Positions 8,421 through 15,537 of a DNA stretch of 35,869 nucleotides are shown in pieces. The notes below the pieces were generated by a model that was not told where the DNA came from, did no database searches, and was given only the letters and a program-made list of their open reading frames with translations. The position numbers were made by a program, and so were the translations under genes. The number at the start of each line of letters is the position of its first letter. Position 1 is the first letter of the stretch. Source of the stretch: SZUA-365 sp964635845 (GTDB taxonomy: Bacteria; Bacteroidota; Ignavibacteria; SZUA-365); NCBI GenBank assembly GCA_964635845.1, contig CAZWNO010000029.1, forward strand, positions 1 to 35,869, in the 5' to 3' direction.

Positions 8421-8987
8421 TCACTCATCCTCGATCGGGATTTCCTCCATCTGGCCTCCACGCAGCCGAGGGCGGCCTTCACGCATCGCACCGCGGCCTT
8501 CACGCATCGCACCGCGGTCTTCACGCATCGCACCGCGGTCTTCACGCATCGCACCGCGCCCGCCGCGCATTCTTTCCCCGCGATCCTGCGTTCCGCTCAT
8601 GACACGGGCCATGCGTTTCTGCTTGATCTGCTTCCATATTTTGAGCTGATCGTCATTGAGGTTCTTGCTCATTGCCCGATCCGCATCGAACAGCAGCATT
8701 TTCTGCTGCGCCTGGAGATCCGCGATCTCCCGTGTGAGACGTTCGAACGCGGAGCGATCGGGATCGTCTGTCTCGGCGACAGTCCGGATGTCGATGCGTT
8801 TCTTCTGCAGCGCCGAGCGGAGGTCGATCATCTGTTTCTGCGTCGTGGAGCGGATTTCCTTCAGGGTGTTTATCTGGCTGTCCGACAGGTTCATCTTTTT
8901 CCATGCACCCGCTTCGAGCCCCGGCTGCGCAAACAGCGGTCCCGCGCCCAGCAGCAGGAAGACAGCGGTGAGAATTATCGGTCGCAT
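8421..8987 (-). CDS. Spy/CpxP-like periplasmic protein with Arg-rich repeat tail
   Basis: The product is 188 residues. It has a signal peptide (MRPIILTAVFLLLGAGPLFAQ, 1-21) followed by an all-helical, charged body containing NLSDSQINTLKEI (near 32-44) and NLNDDQLKIWKQI, two motifs like the LTxxQ motifs of Spy/CpxP/CnrX proteins. Those relatives act as periplasmic chaperones or metal/stress sensors. The C-terminal tail is a tandem repeat of RGAMRED/RGAMREG (four units plus partial copies), strongly basic and disordered in appearance. The ATG at 8987 is chosen because it starts the signal peptide and has AAGGA upstream; the frame is open for 18 more codons. It is divergent from the asparaginase operon. 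The repeat tail is not part of the known family and its function is unknown. Confidence 0.8.
   Translation of the reverse strand: MRPIILTAVFLLLGAGPLFAQPGLEAGAWKKMNLSDSQINTLKEIRSTTQKQMIDLRSALQKKRIDIRTVAETDDPDRSAFERLTREIADLQAQQKMLLFDADRAMSKNLNDDQLKIWKQIKQKRMARVMSGTQDRGERMRGGRGAMREDRGAMREDRGAMREGRGAMREGRPRLRGGQMEEIPIEDE
8472..8555. repeat. 21-bp tandem repeat, 4 units, coding
   Basis: Four units of 21 bases (8472-8492, 8493-8513, 8514-8534, 8535-8555). Units 1 and 2 are identical, units 3 and 4 are identical, and the pairs differ at one base (GCGGCC versus GCGGTC). They encode RGAM-RED/REG heptads in the tail of the Spy-like protein. The near-identity suggests recent expansion by slippage. Confidence 0.95.
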
Positions 8988-8998
8988 TGCATTTGTCC

Positions 8999-9029
8999 TT
9001 GATTTGTGAGGAGGCGCCTGATAGATTTG
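8999..9029 (+). promoter_or_regulatory. Candidate Bacteroidota-type promoter
   Basis: TAGATTTG at 9022-9029 matches the Bacteroidota -7 element TAnnTTTG exactly, with TTG at 8999-9001 twenty bases upstream, inside the usual 17-23 base spacing. Transcription would begin about 9035 and serve the membrane protein and asparaginase genes. It lies in the divergent gap with the Spy-like gene. Short motifs of this kind also occur by chance. Confidence 0.4.
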
Positions 9030-9039
9030 TGCGTTGGAC

Positions 9040-9074
9040 ATCGAAGGGAAGAAACAGGTTTAATCCCTTCCGAT
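9040..9074 (+). promoter_or_regulatory. Leader inverted repeat / 5' UTR hairpin
   Basis: ATCGAAGGGA (9040-9049) pairs with TCCCTT-c-CGAT (9064-9074), ten pairs with one bulged C and a 14-base loop. It lies just after the predicted transcription start and 39 bases before the ATG at 9113. It could be an operator or a leader stem affecting mRNA stability or translation. No known riboswitch is recognised. Confidence 0.4.
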
Positions 9075-9112
9075 CGACAGGGGAGCACTCTTCACCACCG
9101 GATGACAGGAAC

Positions 9113-9571
9113 ATGAACGCAGAGTCAGCGAATTCCACTCCGGGGCACGCGCGCCGGCTGCGCGGTCCCCTGCTCCTGTTCGCGCTGCTCGCGCTCATTG
9201 CCGGGGGCACCTATGCCTGGTCTTCCCTGCTGCGCAGCGTGCGCTATGAGGTCGAGATCGAACCCGCGCAGCTGTTCTCCGGCGCGAGCGATACGGCGCG
9301 GATCCGCGCCACGGGGGTGAACAGCTGGGGAGGTCGCGTCCCGTTTTCCCGGCCGGCCATTTCGGTGAAGATCGTCGAAGGACACGCGCTCGGGCGCATC
9401 GCGAAGGGAGAAGGGGACGGGGATGTGCTGTTCATCTCGGACGGCATGCGGGAAGGACAAATCATGCTGCAGGTGAGCGTCGAAGACTGGCCCTTCCCGC
9501 TGCTCGCGGTCATTCGCGTCGCGATCCCCGTCGCGGCCGGAAATTTCATCCACTCGAGGAGCGACGCATGA
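9113..9571 (+). CDS. Single-pass membrane protein of unknown function
   Basis: The product is 152 residues. After a short Ser/Arg-rich N-terminus there is one transmembrane segment (about 19-40, GPLLLFALLALIAGGTYAW) followed by a roughly 110-residue periplasmic domain rich in beta strands (YEVEIEPAQLFSGASDTARI, then VPFSRPAISVKIVEG and GQIMLQVSVEDW). The alternating pattern looks like an Ig-like or invasin-type beta sandwich, but no family is recognised with confidence. The ATG at 9113 has AGGA close upstream (AGGAACATG). The stop overlaps the asparaginase start by 4 bases, so the two proteins are made together; a link to amino-acid uptake or degradation is only a guess. Confidence 0.7.
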   Translation: MNAESANSTPGHARRLRGPLLLFALLALIAGGTYAWSSLLRSVRYEVEIEPAQLFSGASDTARIRATGVNSWGGRVPFSRPAISVKIVEGHALGRIAKGEGDGDVLFISDGMREGQIMLQVSVEDWPFPLLAVIRVAIPVAAGNFIHSRSDA

Positions 9572-10564
9572 AGCGCATCGTAATGATCTTCACCGGCGGG
9601 ACCATCTCCATGACCATCGATCCTGCAACGGGGGGCGCGGTACCGTCGCTGAGCGGCGACCAGATTCTCATGCGCATGAAGGACCTGCGGGACCTCGCCG
9701 AAATCGAGTACCGCGAATTCGGCATGTACCCCGGGCCGCATGTGACCCCGTCGATGATGCTGGAGATCGCGCGCATCGCGGCAGCGGAGACCGCCCGCGA
9801 CGATGTCGAGGGCGTCATTATCACGCATGGAACGGACACGCTCGAGGAGACGGCGTATTTCCTCGNNNNNNNNNNTGCGGAGCGACAAGCCCGTGCTGCT
9901 GATCGGCTCCATGAATCATTCCGAGGACCCGGAGTGGGACGGTCCGGCGAATATCCGTGACGCCATGCTGGTGCTGCTCTCGGGGCAGTTCCGGGGGCTG
10001 GGCGTCCTCACCTGCCTCAGCGGCGAGATCAACGCCGCGAGCGAAGTGACGAAGACGCATACGCTGCAGCGGGACACGTTCATGAGTTTTGATTTCGGAC
10101 CCGTAGGCCGGATTTTCGAAGGCCGGCCGGTATTCCTCCGCAAGCCCTTCATCCACGATCATATCGGGATGGCCGCACCGGTCGAGCCTGTGCACATCCT
10201 CAAATGCTATGCGGGGATGGACCAGGTCCCCTTCATGAGCTGCATCACGGGCGGCGTCCGCGGTCTCGTGGTGGAAGCGATGGGCACAGGCAATGTCCCG
10301 CCCGGCGCGTTCGACGGCATCCTGCGCGTATTGGACGCGGGGATCCCGGTCGTGCTCGTGTCCCGCTGTCCGCGGGGGGTGACCGACGATGTGTACGGTT
10401 ACTACGGTGCCGGAAGGAACCTGCACGCGGCCGGCGTCATCTTCGCGCCCTACCTGAACGGTCAGAAAGCCCGCATCAAGTTGATGCTGGCACTGTCGGC
10501 GACGGCGGATCCGCGGGCGTTACGGATGATATTCGAAAGGAAGGAAGAGCGTGCGGTGATCTGA
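9568..10564 (+). CDS. L-asparaginase, interrupted by assembly gap
   Basis: The N-terminal part (9568 up to the gap) has the first catalytic motif IFTGGTISM (Thr near residue 9-10) and the second, IITHGTDTLEETAYFL, with the catalytic Thr/Asp pair. After ten Ns the gene resumes in another frame with RSDKPVLLIGSMNHSEDP and continues to TGA at 10562-10564, including CYAGMDQVPF, VSRCPRGVTDDVYGYYGAG and LNGQKARIKLMLALS, all typical of bacterial asparaginases. The enzyme hydrolyses L-asparagine to aspartate and ammonia. No signal peptide is present, so it is the cytoplasmic (AnsA-like) form. The frame change is an artefact: a gap of nine bases, or any multiple of three, restores one frame and would give YFL-D-x-x-L-RSDKPV as in relatives. 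ATGA overlap couples it to the preceding gene. Confidence 0.88.
9866..9875. other. Assembly gap (10 N)
   Basis: Ten Ns join two contigs inside the asparaginase gene. The drawn length puts the two halves out of frame, so the true length is not ten. Confidence 0.99.
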
Positions 10565-10584
10565 CAGGATTGCGGGAGGGGCGG

Positions 10585-10615
10585 AAAAAATCGCCGGAAG
10601 GGAAGCGCCGGCGAT
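10585..10615 (-). terminator. Rho-independent terminator for porD
   Basis: A perfect eight-pair stem, ATCGCCGG (10590-10597) with CCGGCGAT (10608-10615), around a ten-base loop. Reading the minus strand it is followed by six T then CC (complement of 10583-10590). It lies 35 bases beyond the porD stop at 10651. Confidence 0.8.
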
Positions 10616-10650
10616 ACATCTTCAGTATTCTCGAGCAGGGAGCTCGGATG

Positions 10651-11556
10651 TCAATTCATGCATTGCCTGTAGACCTGCTGTCGCGCGGGATCGACCTGCG
10701 CCATCAGGTTCATGAGTCGCGGGCGTTCCTGGTAGCCCTCGAGCAGCTTGCAGTACTCACTGCTCTTCGACTCGAGCCACATCGTGAGGAGCAGCGACCG
10801 CGCGTTGCTGCGCGCGAGGATTTCGGCGACGTTTTCCACCGCCCGCGCCACCGCGCTCTGCGCCATTTCCCTTTCCGTCTCCATGAAATCGATGCCTTCG
10901 TAGAAATACCAGTACAGGGCTTCGCGGTACTTCTCATACTGCGCGTTGAGCAGTTCGGAGATCAGGCTCATGCGGCTGTACTGGTTGCTCTGGCCCTGCC
11001 ATTCGCCCATCTGCCGGGAACTCTGCGAACGCTGCGCGATCGTGAGTGCCTTCGAATAGTACGGCGTGCCCATCAGCGGTTCGTAGCTGTCGAAGTCCAT
11101 TCCCAGGATCACGTACATGTAGAAGTCGATGAAGCTCGCGATCTCGTTGTACTGGTATTCGTCGTGCACGAAGGGCGTGCCCTTGATGTAGCTGAACGAC
11201 CATTTCGGATCCATCACCCGGAAGATCAGGGATGTCAGCTGCGTGGGCCGCCCTTCCTTCCATGTGCGGCGCTGCGCGTCGACCACCACCTGTGCGCTGA
11301 ATTCTCCGGCCTCCGAGCCTGAAAGGAAATTCACGCTCATCCGCACGGGGATTCTGTCACCGTAGAATTCCACGTCGCACCAGCGGTGGCTGTTGACGTA
11401 GTCCTTCAGTTTCTGCTCGAAGTCGCCGAGATAGTCCTTCTGCGAAGGAGTGAGAATGTCCATCGTCACTTCCGTCGTCAGATCGATTTCCTGCGCGCGG
11501 AGCGGGGCAGCCGCGAGCATGATGAGGAACAGGAGTATTGAAAACTTTTTCAACAT
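10651..11556 (-). CDS. porD: PorD-like (DUF4835) type IX secretion protein
   Basis: The product is 301 residues with a signal peptide (MLKKFSILLFLIMLAAAPLRAQ, first 22) followed by EIDLTTEVTMD. The body shows features I associate with DUF4835/PorD: YLGDFEQKLKDYVNSHRW near 40-57, an acidic VHDEYQYNEIASFIDFYMYV stretch near 152-171 and RMSLISELLNAQYEKYREAL. PorD is linked to the type IX secretion system of Bacteroidota, which exports proteins with a conserved C-terminal domain; its precise role is poorly known. The ATG at 11556 starts the signal peptide; an in-frame upstream start would add eleven non-signal residues. It is divergent from an outer-membrane protein gene, and no other T9SS gene is in the window. 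Confidence 0.8.
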   Translation of the reverse strand: MLKKFSILLFLIMLAAAPLRAQEIDLTTEVTMDILTPSQKDYLGDFEQKLKDYVNSHRWCDVEFYGDRIPVRMSVNFLSGSEAGEFSAQVVVDAQRRTWKEGRPTQLTSLIFRVMDPKWSFSYIKGTPFVHDEYQYNEIASFIDFYMYVILGMDFDSYEPLMGTPYYSKALTIAQRSQSSRQMGEWQGQSNQYSRMSLISELLNAQYEKYREALYWYFYEGIDFMETEREMAQSAVARAVENVAEILARSNARSLLLTMWLESKSSEYCKLLEGYQERPRLMNLMAQVDPARQQVYRQCMN

Positions 11557-11590
11557 GGGAGACTGATGAAAATGAAAGGGCAATATCACG

Positions 11591-11621
11591 ACAAGATAGA
11601 AAAATCACGCAGGCACGGCAA
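11591..11621 (-). promoter_or_regulatory. Weak candidate promoter for porD
   Basis: On the minus strand TTG (complement of 11619-11621) is followed after 20 bases by TATCTTGT (complement of 11591-11598), a partial match to TAnnTTTG. It lies 35 bases before the porD ATG, in an AT-rich patch. This patch is formally inside the longest reading of the divergent gene, which favours the shorter start for that gene. Confidence 0.25.
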
Positions 11622-11631
11622 GGCATTGCGG

Positions 11632-12480
11632 ATGACCTGCTATTTCCTGCTCTGCATCGCGGTGCCGCAGATCACAGGCCCGCATCGCCTTTCCGCGCGA
11701 TCGATGCAGATGCGGCTCGGCACCTTCCGTACGGGCGGCGAACTGCGGGAACGGGGGCCGCGTGCCGCGGCCATGGGCGGCTGTGCGGCGGCGGTGCAGG
11801 GCGGAGCGGAGACGGCGCTGTACAACCCCGCCATGATCACGGGGAGCACCGGAGGCGGCGTGCTGCTTTGGACACCGGCGCGTTTCGGCATGACGGAACT
11901 CGGTTCCGCCGCAGGCGCCTGGTTGCATCCATTTCAGAGCTGGGTCGCAGCCGTTTCTGTGCAGCAGTACGGCTACGAACTCTATGCAGAGCATCGCATG
12001 GATCTCTCCGCGGCCATCCCGATCGGTCCGGCCTTGTCCGCGGGATTGCGCATCTCCGCCCTGCATATCGAAATCTCCCGGTACGGCAGCACCCTCGTTC
12101 CGCTGGTGGATGCGGGCGTGCGCTGCGGAATCGCGGAAGGATTGGAGGCAGCCGCGGTCGGCTTCGCGCTGAACATGCCCGCGATCGCTCCAGATGAACG
12201 CATGCCCGCCGGACTCTGCGCCGGACTGGCCTGGACGCACGACGGATTACTGCTCACCCTCGACTGCGAGAAGGAGGCGCGGCATCCGATGAATCTCCGC
12301 TTCGGTGCGGAGTACGGATTTCTCGAGCATTTCGCACTGCGCTGCGGAACCGCGACCGTCAGCCGCACGTGGACAGCAGGCTTTGCCGTCCGTCGCGGTG
12401 CGCTTCGCTTCGAGTACGCCGCCGCCATCCACACCGAACTGGGCGCAACCCATACCGTCGGCATTGGATTTGAACCGTGA
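11632..12480 (+). CDS. PorV/FadL-like outer-membrane beta-barrel protein
   Basis: From the ATG at 11632 the product is 282 residues. A hydrophobic signal (MTCYFLLCIAVPQ) precedes RAAAMGGCAAAVQGGAETALYNPA, the classic start of FadL/PorV/PorQ-type barrels (compare RAxGMGGAxxAxxDDxxAxYxNPA). The remainder is alternating hydrophobic beta strands. No lipobox is seen. An in-frame ATG at 11566 would add 22 residues with AT-rich codons unlike the rest and would leave only 9 bases to the divergent porD start, so I prefer 11632. Being back to back with porD suggests a link with type IX secretion or outer-membrane assembly, where PorV and PorQ act as shuttle or attachment proteins; that is inference. 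Alternatives are a general porin-like or hydrophobic-compound transporter. Confidence 0.65.
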   Translation: MTCYFLLCIAVPQITGPHRLSARSMQMRLGTFRTGGELRERGPRAAAMGGCAAAVQGGAETALYNPAMITGSTGGGVLLWTPARFGMTELGSAAGAWLHPFQSWVAAVSVQQYGYELYAEHRMDLSAAIPIGPALSAGLRISALHIEISRYGSTLVPLVDAGVRCGIAEGLEAAAVGFALNMPAIAPDERMPAGLCAGLAWTHDGLLLTLDCEKEARHPMNLRFGAEYGFLEHFALRCGTATVSRTWTAGFAVRRGALRFEYAAAIHTELGATHTVGIGFEP

Positions 12481-12562
12481 GGGCGCGTATCTTAGGTGTT
12501 CTCACATTCGCCGAAACGGCGCGGAAAACGCACCCGGCACCCGATCCATCAGGAGAGGCCTC

Positions 12563-13345
12563 ATGTCATACGCAAACATTCTGTCCGATGCAGCGGACCG
12601 CATCGCTGTCATCACGCTCAACCGTCCGGACAAGCTCAACGCGCTCAATCACGACACGCTGGTCGAGCTGAAGGACGCCATCCGCCAGGCAAACGAGGAC
12701 TCGCGCGTCGATGTCATCATCATCACCGGAGCGGGGGAGAAGGCGTTCGTCGCGGGCGCGGACATTGCCGAACTCTCGGCGCAGGACACCGTTGCGGGAC
12801 AGCGCTTCGCCCTGTTCGGACAGGACGTGTTCAACGGCATCGAGCAGTCGGTCAAACCCGTGATCGCCGCAGTCAACGGTTTCGCCCTCGGTGGAGGCTG
12901 TGAGCTGGCGCTGTCGTGCCACATCCGCATCGCAGCGGAGAACTCGAAATTCGGTCAGCCGGAGGTCAATCTCGGTGTCATTCCCGGATACGGCGGCACG
13001 CAGCGCCTCGCGCGCGTCATCGGGCCGGGACGAGCCGCGGAAATGATACTCACCGGCGACATGATCGACGCGAACGAAGCGCATCGCATCGGACTCGCAA
13101 ACCGCGTCGTACCGCGCGGAGAGGCGCTGACGATCGCGCGCGAGCTGGCCGGGAAAATCGCAGCGAAGGGACAGCCGGCCGTGCGTCTCGCGCTGCAGGC
13201 GCTCCGCTGCGTCCCGCAGATGGGACTGCGCGAGGGGCTTGCGACCGAAGCCGCGCTTTTCGGCATCTCCTGCGGCACGGAAGACTTCAAGGAAGGCACG
13301 GCGGCCTTTCTCGAAAAACGCGTGCCTGCGTTCACCGGAAAATGA
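12563..13345 (+). CDS. Enoyl-CoA hydratase (crotonase family)
   Basis: A 260-residue crotonase. The oxyanion-hole segments AFVAGADI (about 62-69) and NGFALGGGCELA (about 108-119) are intact, and both catalytic glutamates are expected in GGGCELA and QPEVNLGVIPGYGGTQRL. It should hydrate trans-2-enoyl-CoA in beta-oxidation or a related acyl-CoA pathway. The ATG at 12563 follows AGGAGAGG, a strong ribosome binding site. The frame is open 86 codons upstream, but that stretch lies in the preceding gene. The stop overlaps the next gene by 4 bases, an odd pairing for a fatty-acid enzyme. The gap 12481-12562 holds a small CGCCG-AAA-CGGCG hairpin without a T-run. Confidence 0.92.
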   Translation: MSYANILSDAADRIAVITLNRPDKLNALNHDTLVELKDAIRQANEDSRVDVIIITGAGEKAFVAGADIAELSAQDTVAGQRFALFGQDVFNGIEQSVKPVIAAVNGFALGGGCELALSCHIRIAAENSKFGQPEVNLGVIPGYGGTQRLARVIGPGRAAEMILTGDMIDANEAHRIGLANRVVPRGEALTIARELAGKIAAKGQPAVRLALQALRCVPQMGLREGLATEAALFGISCGTEDFKEGTAAFLEKRVPAFTGK

Positions 13346-14451
13346 GAAAGCAGCATTTCGACGAAGACGAACGGGATCGTGTGTACGCGATGCTCGCCGC
13401 GGACGAAGAGAACGACCGCGGCCTGCGTCGCCGTATCTGGATCGCGGGATTCCTCGTCGCGCTGATCGTCATTCTGTTCGTCGCCGATCGCTACGTGACG
13501 CTCGTGCAGCCGAACATCGAGCGCATGCAGGACAGACGCGACCTGCAGTCGGTCCAGAGTCTGGAAGGAGATGTGCGCAATGTTCTCGACAGTTACGGCA
13601 TCAAGCCCGAGTGGATCCGTGAACGGTCGATCGACTTCGAGGGCATCGGTCACGTCCGGGACCTGTGGCTCGTGCAGGTGCCCGCGGACCTTCCCGTCGC
13701 TTCGGTGAATCTCGATCTGAAGACAGTGGTGTCCGATTACAGCGGACGCGCGTTCGCGGTCGAGAATGCGCGGCTCGGCCAGGTGGCCCTCCATATCACG
13801 TTTCGAAACAAAATCCGCTACTCTCTGCTGTTCATACCGACGGGCGATGTGCGGCGCGATGCGGGCGCGATCGTGCTGCTGGTCGACGGATTTACGGAAG
13901 CGCCGGGCGGCGAAATCGACCAGTACATCGCGAGCAGCGAGCCCATAGCATGCATTCTCGAACCCGTCAAGGATAATGTCGCCTTGCACACGCGCCTGAG
14001 AAGGGCGGAGAAAGAGGTCGTCCTGCATCTGCATTTCAAGTCGTCCGGTGAAGGTGAGTCGCGTTTCGAGCTATCGGAGGATCTCAGCGAGGAGGAACTA
14101 TCCTCGCATCTCCGGTATCTGATTCGGAATTTTCCCGGCAGCAGGTACTACTATGTCACTTCGGAGCGCGCGATAGGATCGTACATGCATCGCGTGGACG
14201 AAATCATGAAGTCGCAGGGATACACTGCGCTGGAGAGTTCGCGCCTCTCGTACCTCGACCGCAGTGCGCAGGAGGATGTCATGACTGCGCGGATGAACGA
14301 TCTCGCAGCCTCCGCGGTGCGCGAGAGAGTAGCTATCGGGGTTGTGGAATTGCGTGACGGTGTCATGCAGTTCCTGGCCGGGGAGATGAGCCGGCTGCGC
14401 AAGAAGGGGCATGACTTCGTCCGCCTGCCCGCGGTTTTTCCGGTCAACTAA
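13342..14451 (+). CDS. Membrane-anchored, degenerate YibQ-like polysaccharide deacetylase
   Basis: The product is 369 residues: a charged cytoplasmic N-terminus, one transmembrane helix (about 31-50), a membrane-proximal domain (about 70-160) and a C-terminal domain (about 172-365). The C-terminal domain follows the skeleton of the divergent polysaccharide deacetylase (YibQ) family: AGAIVLLVDGF, PIACILEPV, KEVVLHLHF, LSEEELSSHLRYLIRNFPG and RERVAIGVVELRDGVMQFL. The residues that bind metal and act in catalysis appear lost: the Asp-Asp after the first strand is Asp-Gly (182-183), the NNHMGS-type motif reads YYYVTS (269-274), and the IGHP motif reads IGVV. It is therefore likely a non-enzymatic periplasmic relative, perhaps a sugar- or division-related binding protein. 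The start ATG overlaps the enoyl-CoA hydratase stop. Confidence 0.55.
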   Translation: MRKQHFDEDERDRVYAMLAADEENDRGLRRRIWIAGFLVALIVILFVADRYVTLVQPNIERMQDRRDLQSVQSLEGDVRNVLDSYGIKPEWIRERSIDFEGIGHVRDLWLVQVPADLPVASVNLDLKTVVSDYSGRAFAVENARLGQVALHITFRNKIRYSLLFIPTGDVRRDAGAIVLLVDGFTEAPGGEIDQYIASSEPIACILEPVKDNVALHTRLRRAEKEVVLHLHFKSSGEGESRFELSEDLSEEELSSHLRYLIRNFPGSRYYYVTSERAIGSYMHRVDEIMKSQGYTALESSRLSYLDRSAQEDVMTARMNDLAASAVRERVAIGVVELRDGVMQFLAGEMSRLRKKGHDFVRLPAVFPVN

Positions 14452-14554
14452 CTGCCTGTTCCCGCCCGGTGGCGCGGTGTAATGCCCTTGCACGATGTTG
14501 CAGCGCGTTCTAGATTAAAAGTTATTCAAGATCATGCCGTAACAAGGACAGTCG

Positions 14555-15397
14555 ATGACTTTCTCGCAATATTCGCCATGCTCCGTTTCACACACGCCGT
14601 CGCTCTCCACCAATCTGCTGGTTCCCGGTCTGCTGCTCCTCCTCTTTCTGACCGCACAGCTGCTGACCGCGCAGCCGCTGACCGCGCAGCCGCTGACCGC
14701 GCAGCCACGGGAATCAGGTCACGATCCAACGTTTTCCCTTTCGTATGCGCAGGAATACGCGAAAGGATTCGATTCCCGGCCTGATGAGATCGGAGTGACG
14801 GTGGACGATGGCCGGAAATCAGGATTCCTGGCTGTCGGATACTCCATCCTGCTCCCCGGCATGGGCGAACTGTATGCCGGCCGTTTCGACCGGGGCAAGT
14901 ACCCACTGGTCACGGAAATCGCGCTCTGGATCGGAGCGCTGGGAATCAACGCCTACGGGAACTGGATACAGGACGATGCGAGAATCTTCGCACAGCGGCA
15001 CGCGGGAATCGATCCCGCCGAAAAAGACGACGATTTCTTCGTCAACATCGAGAACTACAGCGACATCCACGATTTCAACAACCAGCGTCTCATCGAGCGG
15101 CGGACGGATGAATTATATCCTGACGAGGCGGCCTGGCGCTGGAACTGGGACAGCGAGGAGCATCGCAGCGAATACAAGGATCTGCGCATCCACGCCGACG
15201 AGATGCACAACGCGGTTACTTTCTTTGTTCTGGGGATGGTGGCCAATCGCGTATGGAGCGCGATCCAGGCCGCGGCCGCGGCTCGTCAGTACAATGCCTC
15301 CCTCGGGGAGCGCATGACCTCTATCCCGGACATGCAGGCGCGACTGCGCACCTGGGCAGGCCGGGTCGACGGCGTGGAATTCCGTTTCACCTGGTAG
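14555..15397 (+). CDS. DUF5683-like membrane protein with repeated signal region
   Basis: A 280-residue protein of unknown function. A hydrophobic leader (about 21-32, LLVPGLLLLLFL) runs into four repeats LTAQ(L/P) (32-51), each of which resembles a signal-peptidase site. The mature part has GYSILLPGMGELYAGRFDRG (about 99-118), typical of DUF5683-like small membrane proteins, then hydrophobic segments (PLVTEIALWIGALGINAYG and AVTFFVLGMVANRVW) separated by a very acidic region rich in Asp, Glu, Asn and Trp. The ATG at 14555 follows AAGGACAG. Upstream, TTGCAC (14488) and TAGATT (14511) are 17 bases apart, a weak promoter candidate. Its function is not known. Confidence 0.65.
   Translation: MTFSQYSPCSVSHTPSLSTNLLVPGLLLLLFLTAQLLTAQPLTAQPLTAQPRESGHDPTFSLSYAQEYAKGFDSRPDEIGVTVDDGRKSGFLAVGYSILLPGMGELYAGRFDRGKYPLVTEIALWIGALGINAYGNWIQDDARIFAQRHAGIDPAEKDDDFFVNIENYSDIHDFNNQRLIERRTDELYPDEAAWRWNWDSEEHRSEYKDLRIHADEMHNAVTFFVLGMVANRVWSAIQAAAAARQYNASLGERMTSIPDMQARLRTWAGRVDGVEFRFTW
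14648..14707. repeat. 15-bp tandem repeat, 4 units, coding
   Basis: Four units of CTGACCGCGCAGCCG (14648-14662, 14663-14677, 14678-14692, 14693-14707). Units 2 and 3 are identical, unit 1 differs at two bases and unit 4 at the last base. They encode LTAQ(L/P) four times at the signal-peptide end of the DUF5683-like protein. Confidence 0.95.
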
Positions 15398-15411
15398 GGA
15401 GCCAGATGGGG

Positions 15412-15525
15412 GACGGAAGGGGCGGCTAGTGACGGAAGGGGCGGCTAGTGACGGAAGGGGCGGAGAGAGACGAAAGGGGCGGAGAGAGACGAAAGGGGCG
15501 GAGAGAGACGAAAGGGGCGGAGTGA
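15412..15525. repeat. 19-bp intergenic tandem repeat, 6 units
   Basis: Six directly adjoining 19-base units with consensus GACGRAAGGGGCGGMKAGW (R = A/G). Units 1-2 end in CTAGT, units 3-5 in AGAGA and unit 6 in AGTGA; units 1-3 begin GACGGAAG and units 4-6 GACGAAAG, so change moves stepwise along the array. There is no spacer, and 19 is not a multiple of three, so it is not coding. It lies between the DUF5683-like gene and the TetR-efflux operon. Confidence 0.95.
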
Positions 15526-15537
15526 CACGGGTGCTCA

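Noticed and set aside
12505..12525. Terminator between the barrel gene and enoyl-CoA hydratase
   Set aside because: CGCCG-AAA-CGGCG forms a small stem, but no T-run follows it.
14482..14784. Overlapping plus-strand frame across the LTAQP repeat
   Set aside because: It reads the repeat in another frame (AADRA repeats) and has no signal or motif; the 14555 frame has a signal-peptide core and a ribosome binding site.
15412..15525. CRISPR array
   Set aside because: Units adjoin directly with no unique spacers, and no cas gene is present.
15412..15525. G-quadruplex cluster
   Set aside because: Each unit has one GGGG run, but the loops between runs are about 15 bases, too long for a stable canonical quadruplex.
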